Assembly (NCBI GenBank): GCA_036245525.1
Contig: BTPG01000003.1
Span: 160,945,260-161,009,259 of the forward strand
Length of the DNA: 64,000 bases
Direction: 5' to 3'
From: Semisulcospira habei
Lineage: Eukaryota; Mollusca; Gastropoda; Semisulcospiridae
The notes beneath the pieces are model-generated. The model was not told the DNA's origin and made no database searches. It saw only the letters and a list, made by a program, of their open reading frames with translations. How positions within the stretch are numbered: the first letter of the stretch is position 1; each line of letters starts with the position of its first letter. Positions 22,691 through 34,600 of the stretch are shown in pieces. A program made the position numbers and the translations under genes.

Positions 22691-25600
22691 TGAAATGAAA
22701 ATTTATTTTTCAAGGATAAATGATTAGGTGCATAGACCTGTTTTCAGTCATGTCCTTGCACACACAAACATGCACTCACGCATGCACGCAAACACTCAAA
22801 CACATACACAATGCCTGGAGAGAGAGGGGGAAAAAAAGTAGTTAACCCCATCCAAGTCTCCAGGGCAGACTTTTTTGCGGATCTAAGTAGTAGAGGCTCA
22901 AGTGTCCGACATGTCAGTTGATTACCACGGTCAATGCAAGCGCGACTGGGGAAAGCGCCGGGCACAGAGGGGGGCTCCATGAGGGACGCACGGTCACTAG
23001 CCGGAGGCGGGCACTCGCGCTGGTAGAATCCCCAAAGCTGCGACCAGCATTGCTCCGGCCAGGCGATAGAGACTGCACAAGTGTGGTCCGAGGCACAGCT
23101 CGCACAAGGGAGGCAGAATTCGTGATTATGACATGGCCACTGAAAAGCTCCACACCGCTGGCAGTTACGCACGGGGCTACTGCAACAGAAAGCAGAGATA
23201 GTAGGCGACCGGGCGCAAGCACCGCGACGCAGCGACAACGAGAACGATTGATCTGCACGAAGCGGTCCGATCGAAAACAAAGACCTCCAACCAAAGCAGG
23301 CACCCGGTCCGGGGTCGGCTGAGGGCCGGGACCGATACCTTACCTCTCCTGCGTTGCGGTGATGGGTTTAGGAACCGCCATAGTACCAACAGCAAACAGC
23401 GGCGAAAGAAGTCCCTGAGGGCCCATGACGCGAAGACCGCACTCCGCCACCGAAAAAACACCACGGAGAGGAGAGCACGAAAAACACAGTCCCCAGAAGC
23501 ACAAGCACCGAAATCCAAGCACAGTCACCGAAATCCAAGCACATAAGAGGGCACAAGTCCAAAGGAACACTGTAATCCAAAAGGGGATCGTCCAGCGAAG
23601 AACTGTTAAACGGTCCGGGTCCTACAGGCTATGCACGTCTGAACAGTACAGCTAAATAGAAACGACTGATTGTGATTGGGCCACGTGGTGAGTGCCTGGA
23701 TGGGCCGGGCGGCTACTCTCGGCCCTAGTTAGGGTTTCCCGAGTGCCTCCCGGGTTGTGTAGGAACACAACGGGTTCTTAGGCTAAAATTGAGTAAGTAG
23801 TAGACACTTCCAGACAGTAATGTCATCGGTTATGTTTTTGAGGAAACAAAAAAAGTAGTTAACCCCATCCAAGTCTCCAGGGCAGACCCGAGTGGGGAAA
23901 AGTACAAAGTAATAATACATTTACAAGAAAAAAAAGTGTAAACAGTGCGTTTGTGTATGTGTGTATGTGAGAGAGAGAGAGAGAGAGTTTAGACAAGCTG
24001 GACTTTGGTTGTCAATCTGCATTCAGCAGAAAAGGCTATATTCTCTTTTACAATACATTATCAAATGATCATACAGATAAATACATTTGTTTTTATCCCT
24101 ACGTGACAACCAGTCTCTTTAGCACAAACCGTGCCATGTGACCGTGATACAAAAACCCTTGTAGTGGCAAATGGCGGACTTTTTGTATCCCTCTTTGTGA
24201 CGCATCTTGGATGCGAGTTTTGTTCTATAAAAGATCACCAAAACGCTCTAAATTAAAAAGTTGCATAGTGTTGTTCGAAACAACAAGCACACTCAGTACT
24301 GAAGACGGCAACGTCGTGAAATATTTTAAGTTACGTCATCAGTCTATTATGTATATTTCTTTGACGTCAGTCATGTCTGGCGTGATCCAGGTCGGAAGAT
24401 GTCTTCTTGATTTCTTTTATGAAAATAGTGGAGGAATGAAAACAAATACATTATTGGTGGCAGGGGCTTGCTGCACGGACCCTTATAGGCCTTCGGGAGG
24501 TCAAAGGAACAATTGTACCCCTCAGGCCTTCGGGATACAATAGTTCCTTTGACCTCCCTCAGGCCTACAAGGGTCCGTGTAGCAAACCCTTGTGACCAAT
24601 AACTTATAATATGTGTTTTTCTGTGAGAGAGACAGAGAGGGAGACAGGCTTTTGCACGATAGCTCAACAGTTAAAAAATCAGTATCATGGAAAAGACAGA
24701 CACACGCTCTCACAACAAATTTAAAGAGGAGGGAGCGAAATTAGTTATTTAAAGAAAACCATACAGATGATGCAGTTTTCTTAAATAAATTTGCGGACCC
24801 TCGATTATGATCAGAGTGGGGGTCTGTGTACCCTCTAAAATTTATACCTGGGGGTCTACAGACCCTTTAACCTGTTGTGAAAACAGAAACCCTGTGTCTG
24901 TGTACTATATACTAATTTGATTCACTACTCACAAAAGGTCATGGATCATAGGAGGTTGACAGAAGTGAAAAATGTGTAAATTGTTTGAAAATGTGGATTT
25001 TTCAGGTACAAAAGCCAACTCTTTTCTTATGTTTGAACACTTACTTATTTCAGTGACCTGTCAGCAAGGTCCAGGTCACAAAGGTCATTCATATGAATTT
25101 TTCTCTAAAATGTATTTTTTTGAAAAATACTTACCGATGCCATTACTACTAGCTTATCTAATTTTAGCCTAAAACTTACGTGTGTACCCATACGACCAAG
25201 GGAGGCAACCTAGGGGTGCTGTGACCCAGTACCCCGAGTAGCCTCATGTCCCATCCCGTCCGGGTAACTGCCCGGTGCAGATACGCCATTTTGTTCGCTT
25301 AGTTGACAAGTGGCAAGTGGGGCAGGTGGGAGGGCCATCCGAGTAATGGCATCAGTAAGTATTTGTTCCTCGAAACACATTACCGATGATATTACTATTA
25401 GGAAAAGTGTCTAAGCAAGACTAATTTTAGCAAAAAATTGTTCTGTACTTGGTATGGGAGGTAACAAGGGGCGCTATAGCCTAGGCCGTGACCCGAGTAG
25501 CCTCCCCTTCATCCCATACGGGCGCGCGCCCACCTGATGCTTACCAGTCTGTTTCTTCGCTAGATAGTGGGAGATTGTGTACATGGATGGCTCTCCTTCA

Positions 25601-28600
25601 TAGGGAAGAAACTAGTGTTGGTGGCTTCAACTTTCCAAGTTGGAAGTGCTAGCAGCTGTGTGGGGACACTTGCTCTGTGTTTTTTTCTCGTCAGTTCTGT
25701 GGATTCTTAGGCCTGACGAGCCTTGTAGTGACTTGGTGAGCTGTGCTCACGAACCGCGGCTTGCGGCTGTGTATGGTGTGGACTGGTCGTCGTGTGTCCT
25801 GAACTTTCCGCTTCGGTGGTGCTAGCCCCTTGTGCTATGCTGGGACGCTTTGCCTGCAGATTCCTCGTTGGTGTTCGTTTTGTACTTCACCGGACGAGCC
25901 TGTGGCAACGTTGGGAACTGATGCCACGGACCACGGACTTGGACTAGCCGGCGGCGGACTGGGTTCTCCTCCGGCTGTCCTGGCTGGGCTTTGCCAAGGG
26001 ACGGCGGTGGTCTTCACACCTTGTTGGTTTGCCGTGACGTGTTCGCCTTTATGTCAAGGTAAAACCTCGGTTATTGCTCTCGGCCGGCGCTCAGGGGATG
26101 GGGAAGAGCGTCGGGCGTTGGCATGCGCCGTATGCTTGGCTTCATTACATTTTATACGCACGATACTTGTTGCGGACCCGTAGGGGTCATGCTCGCTTGC
26201 TTTTTTGTGCACTATGTGTTGAAGTATGCAGTTCCACACCTGCACGCGTTGTGGGCGAGTGATGAGCATGCTACCCTGCTCCGGCTATGCTTCCACGCAC
26301 TTGTGCCTGGTCTTCGCCATCTGGTGGGAGGTGCTATGGTCCCAGCTATGGAGCTTCTACTGGTGCGAACGGCCTACTCCAGGACGAGACCGAGCTCCAG
26401 CTTTGGTGACTGCCACAGACCCGACGAGTGGTAGCTCACCGGTTGTGGAGCCGCGAGGGGCTAAGGATAGACATGAGCGGCTGGCGCCAGCCCCAGTAAC
26501 AACTCCAGCATTGGTGGCTGCCACACACCCGACGAGTGGTATGTCACCGGTTGTGGAGCCTCGAGCAGCGCGGGTTCCGATGCGGGAACGGACATCGACC
26601 CGAGAACGCACTCCAGCATCGGGGCCTACCACAGACCCGACGAGTGGTCCGGCACCGGTTGTGGAGCCTCGAGCGACGTGGGATGGACTGACACGTGATT
26701 GGCCTCTACCGTCCCGAGAACGCACTCCAGCATCGTTGACTGCCACAGACCTGACGAGTGGTAGGTCATCGGTTGTGGAGCCTCGAGCAGCATGGGATAG
26801 ACTCTTGCGTGGACGGACAACATCAGCCCGAGAACGAACTCCAGCATCGGTGACTGCCACAAACCCGACGAGTGGTACTTCACCGGTTGTGGAGCCGCGA
26901 GTGTCTTGGGATAGACTGACACGTGAACCATCGCCACCATCCCGGGAACAGACTCCATCATCGGGGACAGCCACAGTCCCGACGTGTTGTTTTTCACCGG
27001 TTGTGGAGCCTTGAGCAGCACGGAATAGACTGATGCGTGATGGACGACATCAGCCCAAGAACGAACTCCAGCATCGGTGACGGCCACAGACCCGACGAGT
27101 GGTTTTTCACCGGTTGTGCAGCCTCGAGTGACGTGGGATGGAATAACGCGTGAGCGACCGCCACCATCCCGGGAATGAACTCCAGCTTCGGGGACAGCCA
27201 CAGACCCGACTAGTGGTTTTTGCCGGTTGTGGAGCCTTGAGTGACGTGGTATGGACTGACATGTGAGCGACCGCCACCATCCCGAGAACGAAATCCAGCA
27301 TCGGTGACTGCCACAGTGGTTTTTAACTGGTTGTGGAGCCTCTAGATGGATAGGCTGATGCGTGATGACTGACATCAGCCCGAGAACGGACTCCAGCACC
27401 GGGGACTGCCACGGACCCGATGAGTGTTTTTTCACCGGTTGTGGAGCCTCGAACGGCATGGATTAGGCCAGCTTCTGCCTCTATCCTTTGACACGAGTCC
27501 AGCCAGAGGTTGGCGCCCCTCTCCAAGGTTAGGGACAGGGGATCACAACCGGACAAGGATGCTGGACTGACGAGCTCCTGCTCGTGGGATAGAAGAATGT
27601 AGACGAGACAGGATTGCGCAAGATGACGTGCCCCGTCTACCCTCCGGGGACGCCGTTCGCCGCACCCTGGGGGATACCCCTGAATGGATAGACTATGATG
27701 TCCCGCCCGTGGTGAGTGACGAGTTCCTCGGCGGGACGAGGATGCTGGTCCGTGCGGCGCTCGGGTGACATGCGCTGCAGGACGGGGACTACTCCTAGAA
27801 CTTTGGCGCGCCAACTCGTAGGTACTGAGAGCACCCGCTCGTCGGTTAGAAGGATTCTGGACGAGACGGGATCGCGACGAGCGGCCTCACCCGTCTCCCC
27901 TCCGGTGCAGCATGGCTAAGGATTGGCTGGACCATGTGGCGCTCTCGTGGGAGTATGGCACTCCGACCCTCGTCCAGCTCAGTCGTTAGGTGCCCGCTCT
28001 TTGGTCTTTGACAGGGGACCACATATAGTCTGCTGACCTAGTGTGCTCCCGCTCGTCGGGATTGGTAAGTGACGAGTCGGGATCACGACGAGTTTCCTTG
28101 AAGCTTCAGCATCTCGCTCCAAAGGCAGTAACTTAGTTTAGTGGTTGATTGGGGGTTAACGCCGACAGTCGACTAAGGCCGTCTCAGGGCAGAGGTTCAA
28201 TGTAGGGCATTCATGACTGGACAAGATTGTTGGGCTTGCTTACACCCATCCGTTGGTTAGAAGTTAACGGACGAGCCGGGCTCACATCGTTTTTGCACTC
28301 CTCTTCTACTCAGATCGATGTGGACGGACCTTGGGTGTTGACGTACGAGCGGGCTGCCGTTCGGTTCCTCAACGGCGACCGCGCTCGCGGGACAGGCCGC
28401 CGCTGCCACAGACTGCTTACGGCGTCTTGGATGCGCCCGTCCCTGGGCCTGCGTCGGGACAAGAGTACGGCCGACCTAACCTGCCACAGGCCAACAGATT
28501 TTCCGCCTCCAGCCCAGTGCAAGTACCATCGCCCCGGCCGAGACTACGGGTCATGGTGCGGCGTGCACCTGACTCTCACGGGACAGGTTGTCTCGGGCTG

Positions 28601-31600
28601 CACCGGTTACGACGCAAGCCTTCGGGCCCAACACAGTGGTACAGCTTCCGGCCCAGGGATGATGCCTTCCCTGGACGGGATGAGCCTGCGGGGTTTGCGT
28701 GGCTTAGTGGCTTTGAGCATAGCCTTAGTGTCGGCCGCCGAGGCAGCCAGTAGGGTTTGCGTGTACACATGTCACGGGGTTATTCAAGGGTGTATACTTG
28801 GTAGAGTGTTACAGCTGGAAGGTACGTTGGCGCTGTGGTTTAATGATCCGCCTTATTCTCTTAGTAGCTTCGCCTGCCGGCGTTCGGGTCGTTGCATGGT
28901 CTTCTCTCCTCGTGGTTCTTAGTAGGTTCCGCAGAGCGGGGCAAGCGAACTCGCTGCGGGGCTGGGCTCAAGCGAGCTGGCATGCAAGGGGGGAGCAGGA
29001 GAGGCACACTGCATGCGTATCACTCGGCCACTGGAAATCGCCACATCGGGTGTAGGTGCAGACTTAACAACTGCAGCACATATCATAACAAGCTCCTATT
29101 GCCCAGTAGCCCATTTCTTCCGCTGACCGCCTCTTAATGGGGACGGCACGCGCCGCCGGCCATTGGCAAGTTTCATGGGCCTGAGGGCCTGGTAACTGAG
29201 CCAGCTGCGGCGCGTGCCCATCATCAGTTATGTTTCTAATGATGCGTTTGACAGTGTTTATAACAAGCCAGGGCCTTCCTACAGGGACGCCTGTTATCAT
29301 ATGTATAGGCGAAAAGAAGAAACGATGAGGAAAGAAAAAAAATTCCAACAGTGATGCCAGCGCCAGAGGCTCCGGTTGCTGGCAACCACTGAGACCTTAC
29401 CTAGCCATCTCCCAGAGGGTGGGGGGGGGGGGGGGGCGAACCTGACACGCAGAAGGCAGGAGCGCCACACCGCGAACTTGTCCTATGGCACCCAGAGAAG
29501 AACCACAGAAGTAACAACAGTTCAAGGCACCCGAGCGCAAAAACACACAGCCGGGAACCGAGGCTCCATGTCGCAGGTACAACTGGCGCAGAACCATATA
29601 CAGCCGTTGGGAAAACTGCAGAGGGCTAACACATGTCTGAACTCCACAAGCTAAGAGAACAAACTGGCGTATCTGCACCGGATGGGGTGGGATGGGAGGC
29701 TACTCGGGGTACTGGGTCACAGCGACACTAGGTTGCCTCCCTTGGTTGTATGGGTACACACGTAAGTTTTGGGCTAAAATTAGATACGCTAGAGACCATT
29801 TCCGTGTAGTAATGGCATCAGTAATGTTTTTGAGGAAACAAATATGGATCAGTCCTACATGTGAGCCTTAAAGGCTTTGTCATGCTTGTTTTTCATTTTA
29901 ACAGTAATATTAACTTTTTGACTGTCTCCAACAAGCTTAGATTCTAATGAACCCTTGCATTAGTGATAGTCATACATTTTCATGAGCTCCTACAGATGCA
30001 GGGGCCATGAAAATCTTTGCCTGTTGCTGAAGTCAGTTCCCATTGTATTTCCTCACTGTCAGATGAAGGCATCATAGTTTAAATTTATGACTGTGAAAGT
30101 AATTTTCCTTTGAAACGTTTTGAAACATTATGCAGGACGGTTTGGTGTCTAGACTGTTGAACTGGGCTGAGATGGCGAGCGAACCGCTGAATATGTATGC
30201 TACAGGACTGTTGGGTGGCGCTATGGAAATACAAGATGTTGCTGCCAGCTTTAAGGATCAGAACACTCACTTGGTTTGTAGTCTGCACTGTTTAATCTTT
30301 TGCTGGCAGTTGCCAGACTGTGTTTCTGAAATGTTTGTTAATTCAGTGCCACCATCCAAGAAACATTGATATAAAGTGCTGTCAGCTAGAGGCAAAAATC
30401 ATCATGAGGTCAGCGCCCCCCCCCCCCCCCCCCCCCCCCCCCACCCTCCCTCCCCAAAGGGAAGGGGGAGGGGGCAGGGGGCTCACGAGGCTCTATGCCT
30501 CTTGCATGCATTCAGTTTCCTCAGCGGTGAAGGTGTTAATAGCTATTTTTGGACATAATTTATTTTTTCTCCAATACTATTCACAACTTCAAACTCAAAC
30601 TTGGTACAAAGATACCTGATGGTAAGACCTTTATACGCACTTTAATTTGGATGATCCCTCGGAAAGTTCAAGGGTCACAAGAGCGCAAGAAATGAGTCTA
30701 AAGTCGCCATATTTTGACAAAAGATATTTTTTCTCAAATACTGTTCACAACTTCAAATCCAAACTTGCTACAGAGATACCTGATGGTAAGACCTATCTAT
30801 GCATACTAATTTGGATGATCCCTCGGAAAAGGTCACGTTTCACAAGAGGTCGAGAAATGTGTATAAAATGCCAATAATTGTAGTTATTATCAACATTTTT
30901 GCAAAAATTTCAATCAAATTTTGGCACAAAGGTAGCTGATGATAAGACCTAACTGTGTATCCTAATTTAGTTGACTCATCTCAAAGGTCATGGGGGTTTG
31001 ACAGATGTGTGAAAAGGACTTTGCCTTTCTTGTTATAAATTTCAAATACAATCAATCAAAATTTCCCAAACCTCAGTAGCTGTGCTGACCCTTCACACCA
31101 TGTGAGTGTCCTGTGTTTGTCTTTTACTGTGTTTGTCTTCAAAGTAAATGCATATGTTTCATGTGGGCATGCGTGTTGGGTTCAGTTCACGGTGCTTTGA
31201 GCCGATTCAGAGAATTGGCTAAGGTGCCTATACAATTATTATTATTATATTTGCCTCTTGCACTGGGGTTGCACTAACTAAAAAAACCCTGCGTTTTATA
31301 CGCCCAAAAATCTGCCCGCACAGTTTTCTGGCAGGTGTTCAATTGCTGTGCACAAAAAGGTGTCTGGTTAGAATGGAATGCGTTTGGCATTGCTAAAATA
31401 TCTGGCTGGAATGATGACTAGTTTCTATAAAAGTCGATAAACATGAAAATGTTTGGAAACACTGTTCAAACATGGTCAAAGTGGTGACGGAAAGAGGGGT
31501 TTAGCTGTCATAACTTTCTGCCGTTTAGCAAAGACGGGGACCGTCCCAGTAACTGTTAATGTTATATTATTATCATATTTTTCTTCCAGCACTGAATAAA

Positions 31601-34600
31601 CTCATCACGTTGCTTTTTGCCAAAGTTCTGTTAACGTTTTTACAAAACTAAGACACTTTAATAAAGTTCGGGCACGAATCAGTGATTCAATAATCAGTGT
31701 GTGTGTGTGCTGAGTGCTAAATAACACAGTTTCACATCTTCAGTCTAGCTTTAGGGGTTAGTGACCTTTAGTGCCGGACAACTGACGTTGCTGAAACAAA
31801 ACAACGGCATCAGTTCAATCAGAGGTCATTCTCTGGCAACTCTAGGTCTCTACTTGTTCTTATATGGGTCAACCTAATGATGTTCATCTCATGTTGAACT
31901 AGCAATCAAAAACTGATTGAGAGAAATTTCACCAGGAATGCTGTGCATATTTTTGAACGCCAGCAGAATAAGTTCAGTAAACCACACAACAATAGTCTCC
32001 TCAGTTTTGAAATGATCATACCTTGCATGTAAGGACCATTTCCACATATATGGTTACAACAGAACATGAGCTGGAATTTGGTGGGAAACCCTTACAGACA
32101 AATCACACCATTGCTAATGGCATTGTGCAGCACAATATGTGTATGTGAGAGAGAGAGAAAGAGGACTGATACTTTCAGACGTAGCCTAACAAAGGAAACT
32201 CTCGGTGTTGATGTCACCTGAGACCATCTCAGACTGTCACTGTCCAGGCATTGTCTTGAAAGATTATTCAATATGTCCTTTTTAGTGAGGTTACATCATA
32301 TGCAAATTTTGTGCAGCATTGCATTTGACATACATGGTTTTAGAAAAGTGAGTGCAACCCCTGTTGCAGATGGAGCAGACGGAATGTCTAATGTCTTTGC
32401 AATGTTTTTTCCTACTACTGATTTATTGATGACACCTATTCCCAAATTTGGGATTTCATAAAGTTTAGGGGATAGATCAACCATGGTAGGATAAGACTTC
32501 GCACCTGAGTATGTTGGCGGCTAAAGATGAAGTACCAAGCCATTTGTATCTTGTCCTTGCATTTTCATGTAGAATTCTTTTCTTGTTCTAGTTCAGTTCA
32601 GTGGACATGATGATTATTGTTCATGCTAGATTTATGTCCGTCTGAACTGCAGCAATGTTGTAGCTGTATAGTTTTGTATAGTTGGTTTGTATGGTCCATT
32701 ACAGTTCAGAGAAGCAAATGTTGTTGGTTATTTTGGGAAACTCATCAGTGCATTTTTATATGTTGAAGGTCCCTATCATGCTTCAGCGGCTTCACACACT
32801 TCGAAAAGAGCAGGAAGAAGAGGAAAAACAGAGGAGACCTACAACGTGCGAGAACAACATCCGCTACTTTGCAGACGTCAGCAGTAGTGGTGGTGACAAA
32901 CACTTGAAGGATGAAACCAACAATGACAATAACAGTGATGCCACCAAACCCAGCACACCAGTACTGACAAATGGTCATGAACAATCTGCAGCAGAATCAT
33001 CACATCCGGAGCCTGAAAGAATGACAGGTGAAGTGCCAGAGTTAGCACCTACATCCACACAGAAAACCAAGCCCCCTGCTGCCACTGGCATCAAGTCCCC
33101 AACAAGAGAAAATTCCTCGTATCGTGCAGCCTTGAAGCGTGCACTCTCGCCTGGCTTCTCAGGCCCTACCAAACGAGCCAGGACCAGAAATGACAGCTAT
33201 GGAGGGGGTACGTCGGGCCATTAATTTGAGTTCAAATTTTAAGTTTATTGGTACAGTTGCATAATAAATGAAGGTCAGCACTTGTGCGTGCAGCCTGTTT
33301 ACAGTATCGGTGGCTGCATACACCAGAGGGTTATGCATTCATACTTAAACCGTTGGCCGGCATATATACACATGTACAGTCTTGGTGTTACATGTGAATC
33401 CTAGCCATCAGCATGTAAGCATACCACTGCCTGCTCCTCGGCTGTTCCTGAAAGTACACCTCCAGGACCCAACCCTTTATAGTTTTACTGCCAAATCATG
33501 TGCCAGAACATTGAAAACAAGAAAGGCAAAGCCATTATGGCTCACGTGTATAAATGATTTACATGTGTGACAGAGCTGGCTTCTGCTCCAGCAATATCCA
33601 TGTTTTCTCAGAATGTAAGCATTTTTTGCACATCTGTAAACCCCCCATGACCCTTGACCTTTGCGATGAGTTGATTAAATTAGTATGCATAGGAAGGTAT
33701 CAGCTACTTTTGTGCCAAAACTGATTGAATAGTTTGCAAAAATGTTGATAATACCTACAATTTTATGAAAAATTGGCATTTTACACACATTTGCCGGCCT
33801 CTTGTCTTATGCCCCTTAACATTTCTGAGGGGCCATCTGTATTAGTATCTATGGATAGATCTTACCATCAGGTATCTCTGTACCAAATTTGGGTTTGAAG
33901 CTGTGAATAGTATTTGAGAAAAAAACATCTTTTGTCAAAACATGGCTATTTTTTTACCTATTTCCTGATCCCCTGTGACCTTGACCTTTGTGAGAGGTCA
34001 CTCAAATTGGTATGTTTAGAAAGGTCTTGCCTCAAAGTATCTTTGGGCCAAGTTTGAAGACTGTGGCTTGAATATGCGCCGAGAAAATGCCAACATTAAA
34101 GTTTACCACGGATGACGACAGACGGACGACCACTGGCCCAAAACATACTTACTTTTGCTTCGCACGTGAGCCAAAAATGCAGGGCAAGCACCTTTCAGGC
34201 CAGAAATCCAAATTATGGAAATTTAAAAAAGAAGAAAATGCGAGGCACAAAAGGTTCATCACCTTACAGCCAAATCTGCATTCAAATTGTGTTAATAACT
34301 ATTAACAATTGTTTTAAGACTCTTCTCATCTGAATGGAAGCACAGAAAGTTCTTTTATTTGTTCAAATGGAAAAGTTCCCCTGCAGTTCTGTCCTAAATG
34401 CACACACATATGCACGTATGTGCTTTACATTTCAACCTCCAGTTTTCCAGTTGTCCTCGGTGTTGGTCACAGTGAACGTCAGAGTGTTGCAGGTGTATGC
34501 TGAAGGCATTTTCACAAGTCATGACCGTTAAAAAGTGTTATCCAAATTTTTAAAAAAATTTGTGTAACCTTCTTACACGGGAAGTTTACTGTATTCTGTA

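Larger units (their letters stand above)
15568..24894 (+). mobile_element. CAGGG...CCCTG element enlarged by nested DIRS insertions
   Basis: Ends CAGGGCTTCCGTTTT and AAAACAGAAACCCTG form imperfect TIRs. Flanks are TTTCTG and TGTCTG (5 of 6), and the host repeat unit resumes after it. Own sequence: 15568-16130, 22388-22870 (with a CA microsatellite), 23888-24894. The same blocks recur at 35800-36810 and 55551-55841 as a second copy. No transposase gene is visible, so it is probably non-autonomous. Confidence 0.65.
25096..29845 (-). mobile_element. Composite of two oppositely oriented DIRS-like elements
   Basis: A minus-strand element has its terminal repeats at 29845-29695 and 25245-25100 (inverted copies sharing ACGTGTGTACCCATAC and TACTCGGGGTACTGGGTCAC). 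Its leader donor GTAAGGTCTCAG lies near 29402, and a gag start (RCGDFQWPSDTHAVCLSC) at about 29060-28960. Between 25370 and about 28910 lies a plus-strand element of another subfamily. It begins GTTCCTCGAAACACATTACC and has no right terminal repeat that I can find. Confidence 0.55.
13216..30135 (+). other. DCAF1 intron 4, transposon-filled
   Basis: It runs from donor GTGAGT after exon 4 to acceptor ATGCAG before exon 5. Nested elements, listed separately, occupy about 13370-29845. The ends (13216-13369, 29846-30135) look like ordinary intron. Confidence 0.85.
30274..32768 (+). other. DCAF1 intron 5
   Basis: It holds a C run (30417-30442), about three ~160-bp tandem units (30530-31060, same family as at 14872), and a retroposon-like tail ending GGTGCCTATACAATTATT (31170-31250). 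From 31260 to 32768 I see no nameable feature; the open frame at 32273-32484 on both strands lacks a domain. Confidence 0.5.

Noticed and set aside
26357..27459. Two long minus-strand frames of 205 and 277 codons
   Set aside because: Antisense of the in-frame tandem repeat. The plus strand has the leader and the Cys-rich gag motif.
26395..27460. CRISPR-like array
   Set aside because: Units are contiguous without unique spacers, coding in frame, and the genome is animal.
32273..32484. Overlapping 62-codon frames on both strands in intron 5
   Set aside because: No domain; both are short and mutually antisense.
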